Assembly: GCA_021286965.1 (NCBI GenBank) | Contig: JAJTBK010000024.1 | Span: 1 to 15,419, forward strand | Origin: Comamonadaceae bacterium | GTDB lineage: Bacteria > Pseudomonadota > Gammaproteobacteria > Burkholderiales > Burkholderiaceae_C | Length of the DNA stretch: 15,419 nucleotides | Direction: 5' to 3' | Part shown: piece after piece, positions 1-7,079 of the stretch | How the letters are laid out: each line of letters starts with the position of its first letter | Position numbering within the stretch: the stretch's first letter is position 1 | Notes under the pieces: generated by a model | What the model saw: the letters and a program-made list of their open reading frames with translations, nothing else | Database searches by the model: none | Told to the model about the DNA's origin: nothing | Made by a program: the position numbers and the translations under genes

Positions 1-552
1 GGCGTCGTCGATCCACTGCGCCGCTTCCTTGTCGCGCGGCGCGGCCCAGTCGTCCTCCCAGTTCTCGACGGCGAACATGAAGCCCAGGGCCCAAATCTGG
101 CCGAACGAGGGGATGGGCTGGCCATCGAGCTCGGCGCGCTCATCCTCTGGCAGGCTGGCGATGGCGCCGCGCGTGTCCATGGCTTCGGGGCAGTAGGCTT
201 CGTCCTCGTCCAGGCTTTTCACGTCGGCGTCGAGCTGGCGCTCGACTTCGGCCCAGCGGCGCGCCCACAGGGCCAGGAAGCGTTCTTGCTGCACAGGGGT
301 TTCAAAGGCATCGAGCACCGGCAGCGGCGCGCCCTCGGCCTGCTCCAGCGCCAGGCCATCGCCCAGCAGCATGGGCAGCCATTCGGCCACGGGCACCGGG
401 CGGCGCATACAGGCGAGGGCGGCGAGAAAGCCGTCGCAAAATTCCCACTGCGGGATCTCTTCGCTGCGCGCGCGCAGGCTGTCGAGCAGGTCGTCGAGTT
501 CCTGCAGCTCGTCGTTGCTCAGGGCGTGGGGGAAGGCGGGGGTGTCGGTCAT
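1..552 (-). CDS. UPF0149 (YecA/YgfB-like) family protein, C-terminus cut off by window edge
   Basis: An open frame of 184 codons runs without a stop from the ATG at 552 to base 1, so the gene is partial. It begins MTDTPAFPHALSNDELQELD. It is an acidic, helix-rich protein, with segments such as WEFCDGFLAALAC (about residues 37-49) and FGQIWALGFMFAVENWEDDW (about 155-174). This pattern of a 'DGFLAA' helix, a 'PSFGQIWALGFM' helix and many Trp/Asp residues is typical of UPF0149/YecA proteins. The family has no settled biochemical role, and many members carry a C-terminal SEC-C metal-binding tail, which would lie outside the window here. The start is 4 bases after the stop of the PIN-domain gene, with a weak AAGG about 9 bases upstream, so it is probably the third gene of a methyltransferase-PIN-UPF0149 transcript. 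The family call is by recognition of the pattern only. Confidence 0.72.
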   Translation of the reverse strand, partial: MTDTPAFPHALSNDELQELDDLLDSLRARSEEIPQWEFCDGFLAALACMRRPVPVAEWLPMLLGDGLALEQAEGAPLPVLDAFETPVQQERFLALWARRWAEVERQLDADVKSLDEDEAYCPEAMDTRGAIASLPEDERAELDGQPIPSFGQIWALGFMFAVENWEDDWAAPRDKEAAQWIDDA

Positions 553-556
553 GGCG

Positions 557-1012
557 TCAGCCTTGTGGAACGAGGGTGGTGGCAATCTGCGCGCCCAGGC
601 GCTGCAGGCGTTTGTTCAGGCGCAGCACGGCGCGGTCCTTGGACAGCAGCAGGGCGGCGTGGGCGGCGGCCAGGTCGATGAATTTCTGGTCGTCGGCGTC
701 TTTGCAGACGTAGGGCGCGCGCGGCGCCTCGGGGCACAGGCGGACCTGGGCGTCCCAGGTGGCGAGCACGGCGGCGTCGCTCAGGCCATGGTAGGCCAGG
801 CGCGGCGCCAGCTGCGGGTAGCGCAGCACGCAGGCGAGCTCGGCGCGCATGGCGGCGGTGCCGATCCAGTCGAGTGTGCGCGCCGCCAGCAGCGGCGCCA
901 GCGGGGCGCTGGCGGGGTCGGCAAAGACCAGCAGGTCGAGGGCGATGTTGGTGTCGAGCACCAGCGCGCGCGGGGTACTGGCGGCGGGCCAGGCGAAAAT
1001 TTCTGGGCGCAT
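557..1012 (-). CDS. PIN-domain ribonuclease-like protein (COG1569/TIGR00305 type), no antitoxin partner
   Basis: This 151-residue protein has the layout of a PIN nuclease. Near the N-terminus is a D-T-N triad (Asp20, Thr21, Asn22, in VLDTNIALDLL). A mid-protein Glu58 lies in MRAELACVLRYP. An acidic cluster C-K-D-A-D-D-Q-K-F (residues 103-111, Asp105/107/108) follows, and then LLLSKDRAVL (Ser124-Lys125-Asp126). These acidic residues usually chelate Mg2+/Mn2+ for RNA cleavage. The spacing fits the 'putative toxin-antitoxin system toxin component, PIN family' group better than classic VapC. No small antitoxin gene is adjacent: upstream by 12 bases is the rRNA methyltransferase and downstream by 4 bases is the UPF0149 gene. 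Housekeeping RNA processing or an orphan toxin are both possible. The ATG at 1012 has no evident Shine-Dalgarno and may depend on coupling to the gene before it. Confidence 0.85.
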   Translation of the reverse strand: MRPEIFAWPAASTPRALVLDTNIALDLLVFADPASAPLAPLLAARTLDWIGTAAMRAELACVLRYPQLAPRLAYHGLSDAAVLATWDAQVRLCPEAPRAPYVCKDADDQKFIDLAAAHAALLLSKDRAVLRLNKRLQRLGAQIATTLVPQG

Positions 1013-1024
1013 CAGGCGGCAGGA

Positions 1025-2296
1025 TCAGGCGGCAGGGGCCGTGCCCTCGTCGGCCGGGCGGCGCCGGGCCGAGCCGGCGATGAGGTCAAAGCGCAGCAGG
1101 CGGCATTCGATCGGGCCGTTCCACAGCGGCACGCGGCGCGATTCTTTCAGGCGCATCTTGCTCGCCAGTTTCAGGTCGGGCGTGAGCATCCAGGCCTGCC
1201 AGCCGCTGTAGTTTTTCTTCCAGTGCGTGGCCAGTTGCTGGAAGAAATCGACGCCGTCCTCGGTCTGCGCCTGCTCGCGCCCGGCGCGGCCGACTTCGGC
1301 CATGCGCTCGTGCGCGTTGCGGCCAAAGCTGCCGGCAGCGGCAATGCGCTCGCCGTAGGGCGGGTTCATCAGGATCAGGCCCGGCTGGGCGCAGGGCGGC
1401 ATACGCTGCAGCGCGTCGCCGCCGCGCAGCTGCACGGCGTGGGCGACGCCGGCGCGCTCGGCGTTGTGCTGCGCAAAATCGACCATGCGGTGCGAAATAT
1501 CACTGCCAAAAATCGGCACGGAGGGCGCAGATACAGCGTCAGCAGCTTCGTTTTTGATAGCAGACCAGACGTGTGCCTGGTACGGCAGCAGCTTTTCAAA
1601 GGCAAAGCGCCGTTGCAGGCCGGGGGCGATGCGGCAGGCCATTTGCGCCGCCTCGATGACCACCGTGGCGCTGCCGCAGCAGGGGTCGTACAGCGGCAGC
1701 GGCGCCTCGCCCAGCGGATCCCAGCCGCTGGCGGCAATCATGGCGGCGGCCAGGGTTTCTTTCAGCGGTGCGTCGCCCTTTTCCTGGCGCCAGCCGCGCT
1801 TGAACAGCGGCTCGCCCGAGGTGTCGATGTACAGCTGCGCCTGGTCGGTCGTCAGGTGCAGGTGGATGCGTACGTCGGGCCAGCGGGTTTGTACGTCCGG
1901 GCGCACGCCGGTCTTGGCGCGAAAGCGGTCGGCGACGGCATCTTTGATGCGCAGCGCGGCAAAGTTCAGGCTGGTCAGCGGGCTGTGCTGTGCCGTGACC
2001 TCGATCTTGAAGCTCTGGCGCGGGGTGAACCAGATTTCCCAGGCGATGTCGCTCGCCAGGGCGTAGAGGTCGTTTTCGTTGCGGTACAGGCGCTCGCCCA
2101 GCTGCACCAGCACGCGCTGCGCCAGGCGGCTGTGCAGGTTCAGCTGCAGCGCCTGGCGCCAGGAGGCGGTGAGCTGCACGCCGCCCCGGCCGACCAGCAG
2201 GTCGTGGCCGGTCAGGCCGGTGAGGGTGTGCACCTCGTCGGCCAGGTAGCCCTCGACGCCGGCGGCGCAGGGCAGAAAAAGTTGCAAGGTATTCAT
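1025..2296 (-). CDS. rlmL: THUMP-domain class I SAM-dependent 23S rRNA guanine-N2 methyltransferase (RlmL N-terminal-half type)
   Basis: The 423-residue protein probably methylates a guanine N2 in 23S rRNA (m2G2445 in E. coli numbering) using S-adenosylmethionine in the cytoplasm. Residues about 1-55 form the N-terminal ferredoxin-like part and about 56-160 the THUMP RNA-binding region. The Rossmann methyltransferase follows, with [14 protein letters not shown] (204-217) as the SAM-binding motif I, FGSDIS (263-268) as motif II, and NPPYGERI (311-318) as the catalytic motif IV N-P-P-Y. The length matches single-domain COG0116 proteins and lacks the RlmK half fused on in E. coli RlmL, so the symbol is by analogy; RlmL/YpsC-like is the safest description. 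Residues 246-255 are encoded by a low-GC repeat-like segment (see 1534-1562). No strong Shine-Dalgarno precedes the ATG. It is divergent from the chemoreceptor at 2499 and heads the transcript running left. Confidence 0.9.
   Translation of the reverse strand: MNTLQLFLPCAAGVEGYLADEVHTLTGLTGHDLLVGRGGVQLTASWRQALQLNLHSRLAQRVLVQLGERLYRNENDLYALASDIAWEIWFTPRQSFKIEVTAQHSPLTSLNFAALRIKDAVADRFRAKTGVRPDVQTRWPDVRIHLHLTTDQAQLYIDTSGEPLFKRGWRQEKGDAPLKETLAAAMIAASGWDPLGEAPLPLYDPCCGSATVVIEAAQMACRIAPGLQRRFAFEKLLPYQAHVWSAIKNEAADAVSAPSVPIFGSDISHRMVDFAQHNAERAGVAHAVQLRGGDALQRMPPCAQPGLILMNPPYGERIAAAGSFGRNAHERMAEVGRAGREQAQTEDGVDFFQQLATHWKKNYSGWQAWMLTPDLKLASKMRLKESRRVPLWNGPIECRLLRFDLIAGSARRRPADEGTAPAA
1534..1562 (-). 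repeat. Short palindromic (REP-like) element inside the RlmL-like gene, copy 1
   Basis: Read on the minus strand this 29-base segment starts TGCTATCAAAAAC and ends AGCTGCTGACGCTG. It aligns without gaps to 6059-6087 in rpoN at 20 of 29 positions, including TGCT at the start and 14 identical bases at the end. Its codons (GCT, ATC, AAA, AAC, GAA, GCT, GCT, GAC, GCT) are much less GC-rich than the surrounding gene. It encodes residues 246-254, A-IKNE-AADA. The GCT...AGC arms are a degraded hairpin. The wording resembles a repeat I remember from Comamonadaceae genomes, which is recollection and not a search. Confidence 0.5.
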
Positions 2297-2498
2297 GGTC
2301 TGGCGGCCCGGGCGGCCCCAGGTTTTCCCGCAAAACGGCTATTTTCCCCTGGCCTGCGATAGCCCTACGGTGGCACTATGGAAACCGCTGCAGACAAGGG
2401 GTAACCCTAGGCTTTGGCTGGGTGTATCTAAAAGTTTCACGCCCTTCGGGGTGCACAGAGACAATTCACCCCTTTCATTTTTCCCAAAAGGAAAGCCC
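2297..2498. other. Divergent intergenic region between rlmL-like gene and first chemoreceptor
   Basis: About 202 bases separate the two divergent starts and must carry both promoters. I see no convincing promoter for either. On the plus strand TATCTA (2425-2430) is a possible -10 without a good -35, and AAAGTTT (2431-2437) resembles a sigma-28 -35 element without a matching -10. In the leader just before the receptor, GGGGTG (2448-2453) can pair either with CACCCC (2467-2472), which is followed by a T-rich run, or with CACGCCC (2438-2444) just upstream. Confidence 0.4.
2486..2495 (+). promoter_or_regulatory. Shine-Dalgarno deciding the chemoreceptor start at 2499
   Basis: AAAAGGAAAG lies 3 bases before the ATG at 2499, with its GGA core about 6 bases from it. 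The ATG opens a typical cytoplasmic-basic plus transmembrane N-terminus ([19 protein letters not shown]). The same frame stays open upstream to 2295, but that extension has no ribosome site and reads through the divergent gene's control region. Confidence 0.8.
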
Positions 2499-4328
2499 AT
2501 GTTCCAGACCTTGCGCGCGCGCCTGATCGGCATTTGTGTCGCCATCACCATGCTGTCGCTGGCAGTGCTGGCCCTGACCACCTTGTTCTTTGTGCGCAGC
2601 AACACCCTGGCGGCGCTCGATGGCGAGATCGGCCAGCTCACCCGCACCCACGCCGAGGAAATTGGCGCCTGGCTGCAGGAGAAGCAGCGTCTGGTGACGG
2701 CGCTCACGCCCCTGGCGCCGGTGGCTGAGCCGCTGCCTTTTTTGCAGCTGGCGCAGCGCGCCGGTGGCTTTGATGCCGTGTTCCTGTCCCACGCCGACAA
2801 GCGCCATTTTTCTACTTCGCCACCGGCGGCCGGCTATGACCCGACCGCACGCCCCTGGTACCAGCAGGCGGCGCAGGCGGGCCAGGCGGTGGTCAGCCCG
2901 CCGTACACTGATGCCAGCAGCGGCCGCCTGACGGTGACGCTGGCGACGCCGCTGATGCAGGAGGGCAAGGCCGTGGCCGTGGCGGGCAGCGATTTGTTCC
3001 TTGATTCGGTGACGCAGAAGGTGGCTGCCATCCGGCCGCTGGAAAAGAGCTTTGCCATGCTGCTCGACGCCGACGGCAAGATCCTGGCGCACCCGCGTGC
3101 CGAGCTGGCGATGAAGCCCGCCAGCCAGCTGGCGCCGGCGCTCACCGCCGGGCTGTTTGCCAGCCTGGCGGGCGCCGGCGGCCACGCGCAGGTCGAGATC
3201 GACGGCGCCGAGCAGATGCTCTACGCCAGCCGCGTGCCGGGCACGCCCTGGTTGCTGGCGGTGGCAGCCGACCGCGCCGAGGCCACGGCGCCGGTGCGCC
3301 GCCTGGTGCAGATTGCCGCCGTCATTGCCCTGCTGTGCGCCGTGGCTGCGGTGCTGCTGCTGTCCTTCGTCGTCAGCCACATGCTGCGCCGCCTGGGCCT
3401 GGTGCGTGATGCGCTGGCCGACATCGCCAGCGGCGAGGGCGATCTGACGCGGCGCATGGACGCCTCGGGCCGCGACGAGCTGGCGCAGATCAGCCAGGCG
3501 TTCAACCAGTTTGCCGACAAGATCGCCGCCGTGCTGCGGCGCATCCGCGACGCCTCGGACTCGGTGCACACCGCCAGCAGCGAGATCGCCAGCGGCAACC
3601 AGGACTTGTCGGCACGCACCGAAAACCAGGCCAGCTCGCTCGAAGAAACCGCCGCCGCCATGGAGCAGCTCACGGCCACGGTGCAGCAAAACGCCGCCAA
3701 CGCCCGCCAGGCGAGCGAGCTCGCGCGCGATGCCTCGCAGGTGGCCAGCCAGGGCGGTGCGGTGGTGCAGCAGGTGGTGCAGACCATGGGCGGCATCGAC
3801 GCCTCGGCGCACAAGATCGAGGACATCATCGGCGTCATCGATGGCATCGCCTTCCAGACCAATATCCTGGCGCTGAATGCGGCGGTGGAGGCGGCGCGCG
3901 CCGGCGAGCAGGGCCGGGGCTTTGCCGTCGTCGCCGCCGAGGTGCGCACGTTGGCGCAGCGCAGCGCCAGTGCGGCCAAGGAAATCAAGGGCCTGATCGC
4001 CGATTCCGTGGCGCAGGTGGACGCCGGCAGCCGCCTGGTGCAGGACGCCGGCCAGACCATGGCCCAGGTGGTGCAGAGCGTGCAGCGCGTGACGGCGATC
4101 GTCGCTGAGATCAGCAACGCCAGCCAGGAGCAGAGCACCGGCATCGCCGAGATCGGCAGCGCCGTGACGCAGATGGACCAGGCGACGCAGCAGAACGCCG
4201 CCCTGGTGGAGGAGGCCACGGCGGCGGCGCAATCGATGCAGCAGCAGGCGCACGAGCTGGCGGCGACGGTGGCCGGCTTCAAGCTCGAAGCAGGGGCGGC
4301 GCCGGCGCGGCGCGCGCTGCTGCGCTGA
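2499..4328 (+). CDS. Methyl-accepting chemotaxis protein with dCache sensor, predicted amino-acid receptor
   Basis: A 609-residue membrane chemoreceptor. TM1 spans about residues 8-31. A periplasmic double-Cache domain covers about 35-265 and TM2 about 269-293. HAMP lies at 294-347, ending in [15 protein letters not shown]. The cytoplasmic coiled-coil signalling domain runs to about 595, with the hairpin tip around [20 protein letters not shown] (448-467) that contacts CheA and CheW. The sensor has Y113, R118, W120, Y121, Y136, D138 and D165. Their spacing equals that of the amino-acid-binding residues of Pseudomonas PctA (Y121, R126, W128, Y144, D146, D173) as I recall them, so the ligand is probably an L-amino acid. 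The C-terminus ends PARRALLR and has no CheR-docking pentapeptide. The gene stands alone, divergent from rlmL, and its TGA directly abuts the convergent thioesterase stop. Confidence 0.96.
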   Translation: MFQTLRARLIGICVAITMLSLAVLALTTLFFVRSNTLAALDGEIGQLTRTHAEEIGAWLQEKQRLVTALTPLAPVAEPLPFLQLAQRAGGFDAVFLSHADKRHFSTSPPAAGYDPTARPWYQQAAQAGQAVVSPPYTDASSGRLTVTLATPLMQEGKAVAVAGSDLFLDSVTQKVAAIRPLEKSFAMLLDADGKILAHPRAELAMKPASQLAPALTAGLFASLAGAGGHAQVEIDGAEQMLYASRVPGTPWLLAVAADRAEATAPVRRLVQIAAVIALLCAVAAVLLLSFVVSHMLRRLGLVRDALADIASGEGDLTRRMDASGRDELAQISQAFNQFADKIAAVLRRIRDASDSVHTASSEIASGNQDLSARTENQASSLEETAAAMEQLTATVQQNAANARQASELARDASQVASQGGAVVQQVVQTMGGIDASAHKIEDIIGVIDGIAFQTNILALNAAVEAARAGEQGRGFAVVAAEVRTLAQRSASAAKEIKGLIADSVAQVDAGSRLVQDAGQTMAQVVQSVQRVTAIVAEISNASQEQSTGIAEIGSAVTQMDQATQQNAALVEEATAAAQSMQQQAHELAATVAGFKLEAGAAPARRALLR

Positions 4329-4757
4329 TTACAGCGCCAGCAGCTGCGCGCGCACGGCCTCGGGGATGCTGGCGGCGCGGTGCGTGGCCGGGTCGGTGAA
4401 GACGATGCCGTGCTTGCCGCGCGCGACCTCGCGCCCCTGGCTGCTTTCGGTGATGCGCCAGGCCAGGTCAAAGGCGCAGCGGCTCAGATCGGTGGGCTGC
4501 ATAGCAATGCGCAGCTGCTCGCCGTAAAAAGCCTCGCTGCGGTACTGCGCCAGCACGTCGCCGACGACGATGGGCAGGCCGCCGACGTCGTTCTCGGCGT
4601 AGCCCAGGGCGCGAAAGAAGCGCACCCGTGCCTCGGACACCAGGGTCAGCAGCAGCGCGTTGTCGAGGTGGCCGCCGTAGTTGACGTGGTTGATGTAAAC
4701 CTGCACCTCGGTGTCAAAGCCAAAGTGCGGCGGAAGGTCAAAAACGATACGGGCCAT
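4329..4757 (-). CDS. Hotdog-fold (4HBT-type) acyl-CoA thioesterase family protein
   Basis: The 142-residue protein is the size of a single hotdog domain. It contains VNYGGHLDNALLLTLVSEAR (about residues 24-43), the counterpart of the 'GHVNN...EAR' helix entry in 4-hydroxybenzoyl-CoA-thioesterase-type enzymes. Later strands include VVGDVLAQYRSEAFYGEQL and REVARGKHGIVFTDP. Such enzymes hydrolyse acyl-CoA or related thioesters in the cytoplasm; the substrate cannot be told here. Related proteins I recall read T-D-I-N-Y-G-[GN]-H, whereas this one reads N-H-V-N-Y-G-G-H, so the acidic residue seems to be replaced. Its start is 12 bases after the rpoN stop, so it probably ends the lptA-lptB-rpoN transcript. 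Its TAA (4329-4331) touches the chemoreceptor's TGA, leaving no room for a separate terminator. Confidence 0.85.
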   Translation of the reverse strand: MARIVFDLPPHFGFDTEVQVYINHVNYGGHLDNALLLTLVSEARVRFFRALGYAENDVGGLPIVVGDVLAQYRSEAFYGEQLRIAMQPTDLSRCAFDLAWRITESSQGREVARGKHGIVFTDPATHRAASIPEAVRAQLLAL

Positions 4758-4769
4758 GGTCGGGGGCGG

Positions 4770-6296
4770 TCAAAGCGCTTTGCGCAGGTTGGCGGGGGCG
4801 ATCTTCAGCGCCTCGCGGTATTTGGCGACGGTGCGGCGCGCGCACTCGATGCCTTGCTCTTTGAGCATTTCGGCCAACTGGCTGTCCGACAGCGGCTTGG
4901 CCGGGTTCTCGGCGGCGACGAATTGCCGGATGAGGGCGCGCACGGCGGTGCTGGAGGCGCTGCCGCCGGTTTCCGTGCCCAGGCCGGAGCCAAAAAAATA
5001 TTTCAGCTCGAACGTGCCCTGGGGCGTGGCCATGTACTTGGCGTTGGTGACGCGCGAGATGGTCGATTCGTGCAGCCCGAGCTCGTCGGCGATCTCGCGC
5101 AGCACCAGCGGGCGCATGGCGAGCGCACCGTGGACGAAGAAGTTTTTTTGCCGCTCGACGATGGCCTGCGAGACCCGCAAGATGGTGTCAAAGCGCTGCT
5201 GGATGTTCTTGATGAACCAGCGCGCCTCCTGCAGCCGCGCCTGCAGCGCCGGGTGGCTGTCGCTGCCGCGCTGGCCGCGCAGGGCGTTGGCGTAGACCTC
5301 GTGCACGCGCAGGCGTGGCATGACGTCGGGGTTGAGCTGCACGCGAAAGCCGTGGCCGGCTTTTTTCACGATCACGTCCGGCACCAGGGCGTGGCGGCTG
5401 ACGTTGGCAAAGCGCCGCCCGGGGTGCGGCTCCAGGCGCGCGATCACGGCCAGGGCGGCGCGCACCTGCTCCTCGTCGCAGGCGCAGTGCTGTGCCAGGC
5501 GGCGCAGGTCGCGCCGCGCCAGCAGCTCCAGCGGCTGCGCGCACAGCTGCTGCGCTGTGGCGAGTAGGGCCGGGTCGCCCCATTCCTCGCGTTCGAGCGC
5601 GTGCAGCTGCAGCTGCAGGCATTGCGCCAGGCCGCTGGCGCCGACGCCGGCGGGCTCCAGGTGCTGCAGCAGGCCCAGGGCCACGCTCAGGTGGTGCAGC
5701 AGCGCCTCGAAGTTTTCGCCAGTGCTGGCGCCTGCGAGGTGGGCGGCGAGCGCGTCCAGGGGCTCTTCGAGGTAGCCGTCGTCGTTCAGCGATTCGATCA
5801 GGAAGTACAGCGCTGCGCGGTCGTCCTCGCCCAGGCGCAGCGCCAGCGCCTGGCGGTGCAGGTGCGCGGCCAGGGACTCGTGGCTGTCGGCGCGGCTGCC
5901 GGCGTCGAGCTGCTCGTCGTCTTCGCCCGCGCTGGCCTGGCGCGGTGCGCCCTCAAAGCCCCATTCGCCGTCGGCGTGGGCGCTGTCGATGGCGCCTTCG
6001 CCCTCCCAGTCGGTGGGTTGGTAATCGGCATCATTTTCGGCCCCAGCGCTTGTTGGATCAGCGTCAGCAGCTCCTGAAATAGGAGCATCATGGGCCGCCT
6101 CCGGGGGGGGCGTGGGGGTGTCGTCGGTGTGGCCGTCGCTGTCGCCGTCGCGCTCCAGAAAGGGGTTGTCATCGAGCATTTGCTCGACTTCCTGCGCCAT
6201 CTCCAGGGTCGAGAGCTGCAGCAGCCGGATCGACTGCTGCAGCTGCGGTGTGAGGGCGAGGTGCTGCGAGACGCGCAGCGACAGGCTGGGCTGCAT
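4770..6296 (-). CDS. rpoN: RNA polymerase sigma-54 factor
   Basis: The 508-residue protein is sigma-54, which directs RNA polymerase to -24/-12 promoters that need ATP-driven activators. Region I is the Gln/Leu-rich N-terminus (SLRVSQHLALTPQLQQSIRL, residues 5-24, to about 50) that contacts activators and inhibits isomerisation. Residues about 51-135 are the acidic, variable region II. Region III follows with the core-binding part and the HTH around LREIADELGLHESTISRVT (399-417). The C-terminal RpoN box ARRTVAKYRE (486-495) reads the -24 element and is intact. It lies 14 bases downstream of lptB, the usual proteobacterial neighbour, and 12 bases upstream of the thioesterase. Genes often found next (hpf, ptsN) are absent. 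Region II holds a palindromic repeat-like segment at residues 71-79 (see 6059-6087). No Shine-Dalgarno is evident. Confidence 0.98.
   Translation of the reverse strand: MQPSLSLRVSQHLALTPQLQQSIRLLQLSTLEMAQEVEQMLDDNPFLERDGDSDGHTDDTPTPPPEAAHDAPISGAADADPTSAGAENDADYQPTDWEGEGAIDSAHADGEWGFEGAPRQASAGEDDEQLDAGSRADSHESLAAHLHRQALALRLGEDDRAALYFLIESLNDDGYLEEPLDALAAHLAGASTGENFEALLHHLSVALGLLQHLEPAGVGASGLAQCLQLQLHALEREEWGDPALLATAQQLCAQPLELLARRDLRRLAQHCACDEEQVRAALAVIARLEPHPGRRFANVSRHALVPDVIVKKAGHGFRVQLNPDVMPRLRVHEVYANALRGQRGSDSHPALQARLQEARWFIKNIQQRFDTILRVSQAIVERQKNFFVHGALAMRPLVLREIADELGLHESTISRVTNAKYMATPQGTFELKYFFGSGLGTETGGSASSTAVRALIRQFVAAENPAKPLSDSQLAEMLKEQGIECARRTVAKYREALKIAPANLRKAL
6059..6087 (-). repeat. 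Short palindromic (REP-like) element inside rpoN region II, copy 2
   Basis: On the minus strand this reads TGCTCCTATTTCAGG then AGCTGCTGACGCTG. GCTCCT (complement of 6081-6086) and AGGAGC (complement of 6070-6075) form a perfect 6-bp stem with a 5-base loop. The last 14 bases are identical to copy 1 in the RlmL-like gene at 1534-1562. A second, degraded inverted repeat follows to about 6039, around AGCGCTTGTTGGATCAGCGT on the plus strand. It encodes residues 71-79, A-PISG-AADA, in the same frame as copy 1. Confidence 0.55.
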
Positions 6297-6310
6297 GGCG
6301 ACGGGCCGGG

Positions 6311-7078
6311 CTACATGCGGAAATGCTCGCCCAGGTAGACGCGGCGCACTTCGGCGTTGTCCACGATGTCCGACGGTGCGCCCTGGGCCAGCACCCGGCC
6401 TTCGCTGATGATGCAGGCGCGGTCGCAGATGCCCAGCGTCTCGCGCACGTTGTGGTCGGTGATGAGCACGCCGATGCCGCGCTCCTTGAGAAAGCCGATG
6501 ATGCGCTGGATCTCGATGACGGCGATCGGGTCGATGCCGGCAAAGGGCTCGTCGAGCAGGATGAAGCGCGGCTGCGTCGCCAGGGCGCGCGCGATTTCCA
6601 CGCGCCGGCGCTCGCCGCCCGAGAGCGCCAGCGCTGGCGACTGGCGCAGGTGCTCGACGCGCAGCTCCTGCAGCAGGCTGTCGAGGCGGCGCTCGATCTC
6701 GGTCTTGCCCAGGGGCTGGCCGCTGGCGGTTTTTTGCAGTTCGAGCACGGCGCGCACGTTGTCCTGCACGCTGAGCTTGCGAAAGATCGACGCCTCCTGC
6801 GGCAGGTACGACAGGCCCAGGCGCGAGCGCCGGTGGATCGGCATGTTGGCGATGGAGCGGCCGTCGATGCGGATGTCGCCGCCGTCGCTGCGCACCAGGC
6901 CGACGATCATGTAGAACGAGGTCGTCTTGCCGGCGCCGTTGGGGCCGAGCAGGCCGACGACCTCGCCCTTGCGCACCGACAGCGACACGTCTTTGACGAC
7001 CTTGCGGCTGCCGTAGGACTTCTCCAGGTGCAGCACTTCCAGGCAGCTGCCGGCATCTTGGGGGGCGGGTGCACTCAT
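6311..7078 (-). CDS. lptB: LPS export system ATP-binding protein
   Basis: The 255-residue ABC ATPase powers LptB2FG, which extracts lipopolysaccharide from the inner membrane and pushes it along the Lpt bridge. Walker A is GPNGAGKT (45-52), the Q-loop Gln is in YLPQEAS (91-97), the signature is LSGGE (152-156), Walker B is ILLDEP (173-178), and the switch His is in ITDHNVRE (206-213). The stretch [13 protein letters not shown] and the ending EHFRM are typical of LptB. The ATG at 7078 is chosen because the protein then starts just before the conserved ABC core. The frame stays open upstream to 7237, but that stretch overlaps lptA and encodes Arg/Pro-rich shadow sequence. One base separates this start from the lptA stop, so translation is probably coupled. 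Confidence 0.97.
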   Translation of the reverse strand: MSAPAPQDAGSCLEVLHLEKSYGSRKVVKDVSLSVRKGEVVGLLGPNGAGKTTSFYMIVGLVRSDGGDIRIDGRSIANMPIHRRSRLGLSYLPQEASIFRKLSVQDNVRAVLELQKTASGQPLGKTEIERRLDSLLQELRVEHLRQSPALALSGGERRRVEIARALATQPRFILLDEPFAGIDPIAVIEIQRIIGFLKERGIGVLITDHNVRETLGICDRACIISEGRVLAQGAPSDIVDNAEVRRVYLGEHFRM

Positions 7079-7079
7079 G

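Noticed and set aside
371..2362. Long plus-strand open frame opposite the RlmL-like and PIN genes
   Set aside because: Shadow of high-GC genes on the other strand: low-complexity Gly/Ala/Gln-rich product, no ribosome site and no recognisable domain, whereas the minus strand encodes clear families.
2425..2460. Sigma-28 or sigma-70 promoter for the first chemoreceptor
   Set aside because: AAAGTTT matches part of a sigma-28 -35 box, but nothing like GCCGATAA lies 11 bases on; TATCTA has no matching -35.
3597..4220. Sequence similarity between the two chemoreceptor genes as a DNA duplication
   Set aside because: Similarity is confined to the universally conserved signalling domain; the sensor domains are of different families.
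2475..4253. Long minus-strand open frame opposite the first chemoreceptor
   Set aside because: His/Arg/Ala-rich shadow product; the plus strand has a complete receptor with ribosome site and all domains.
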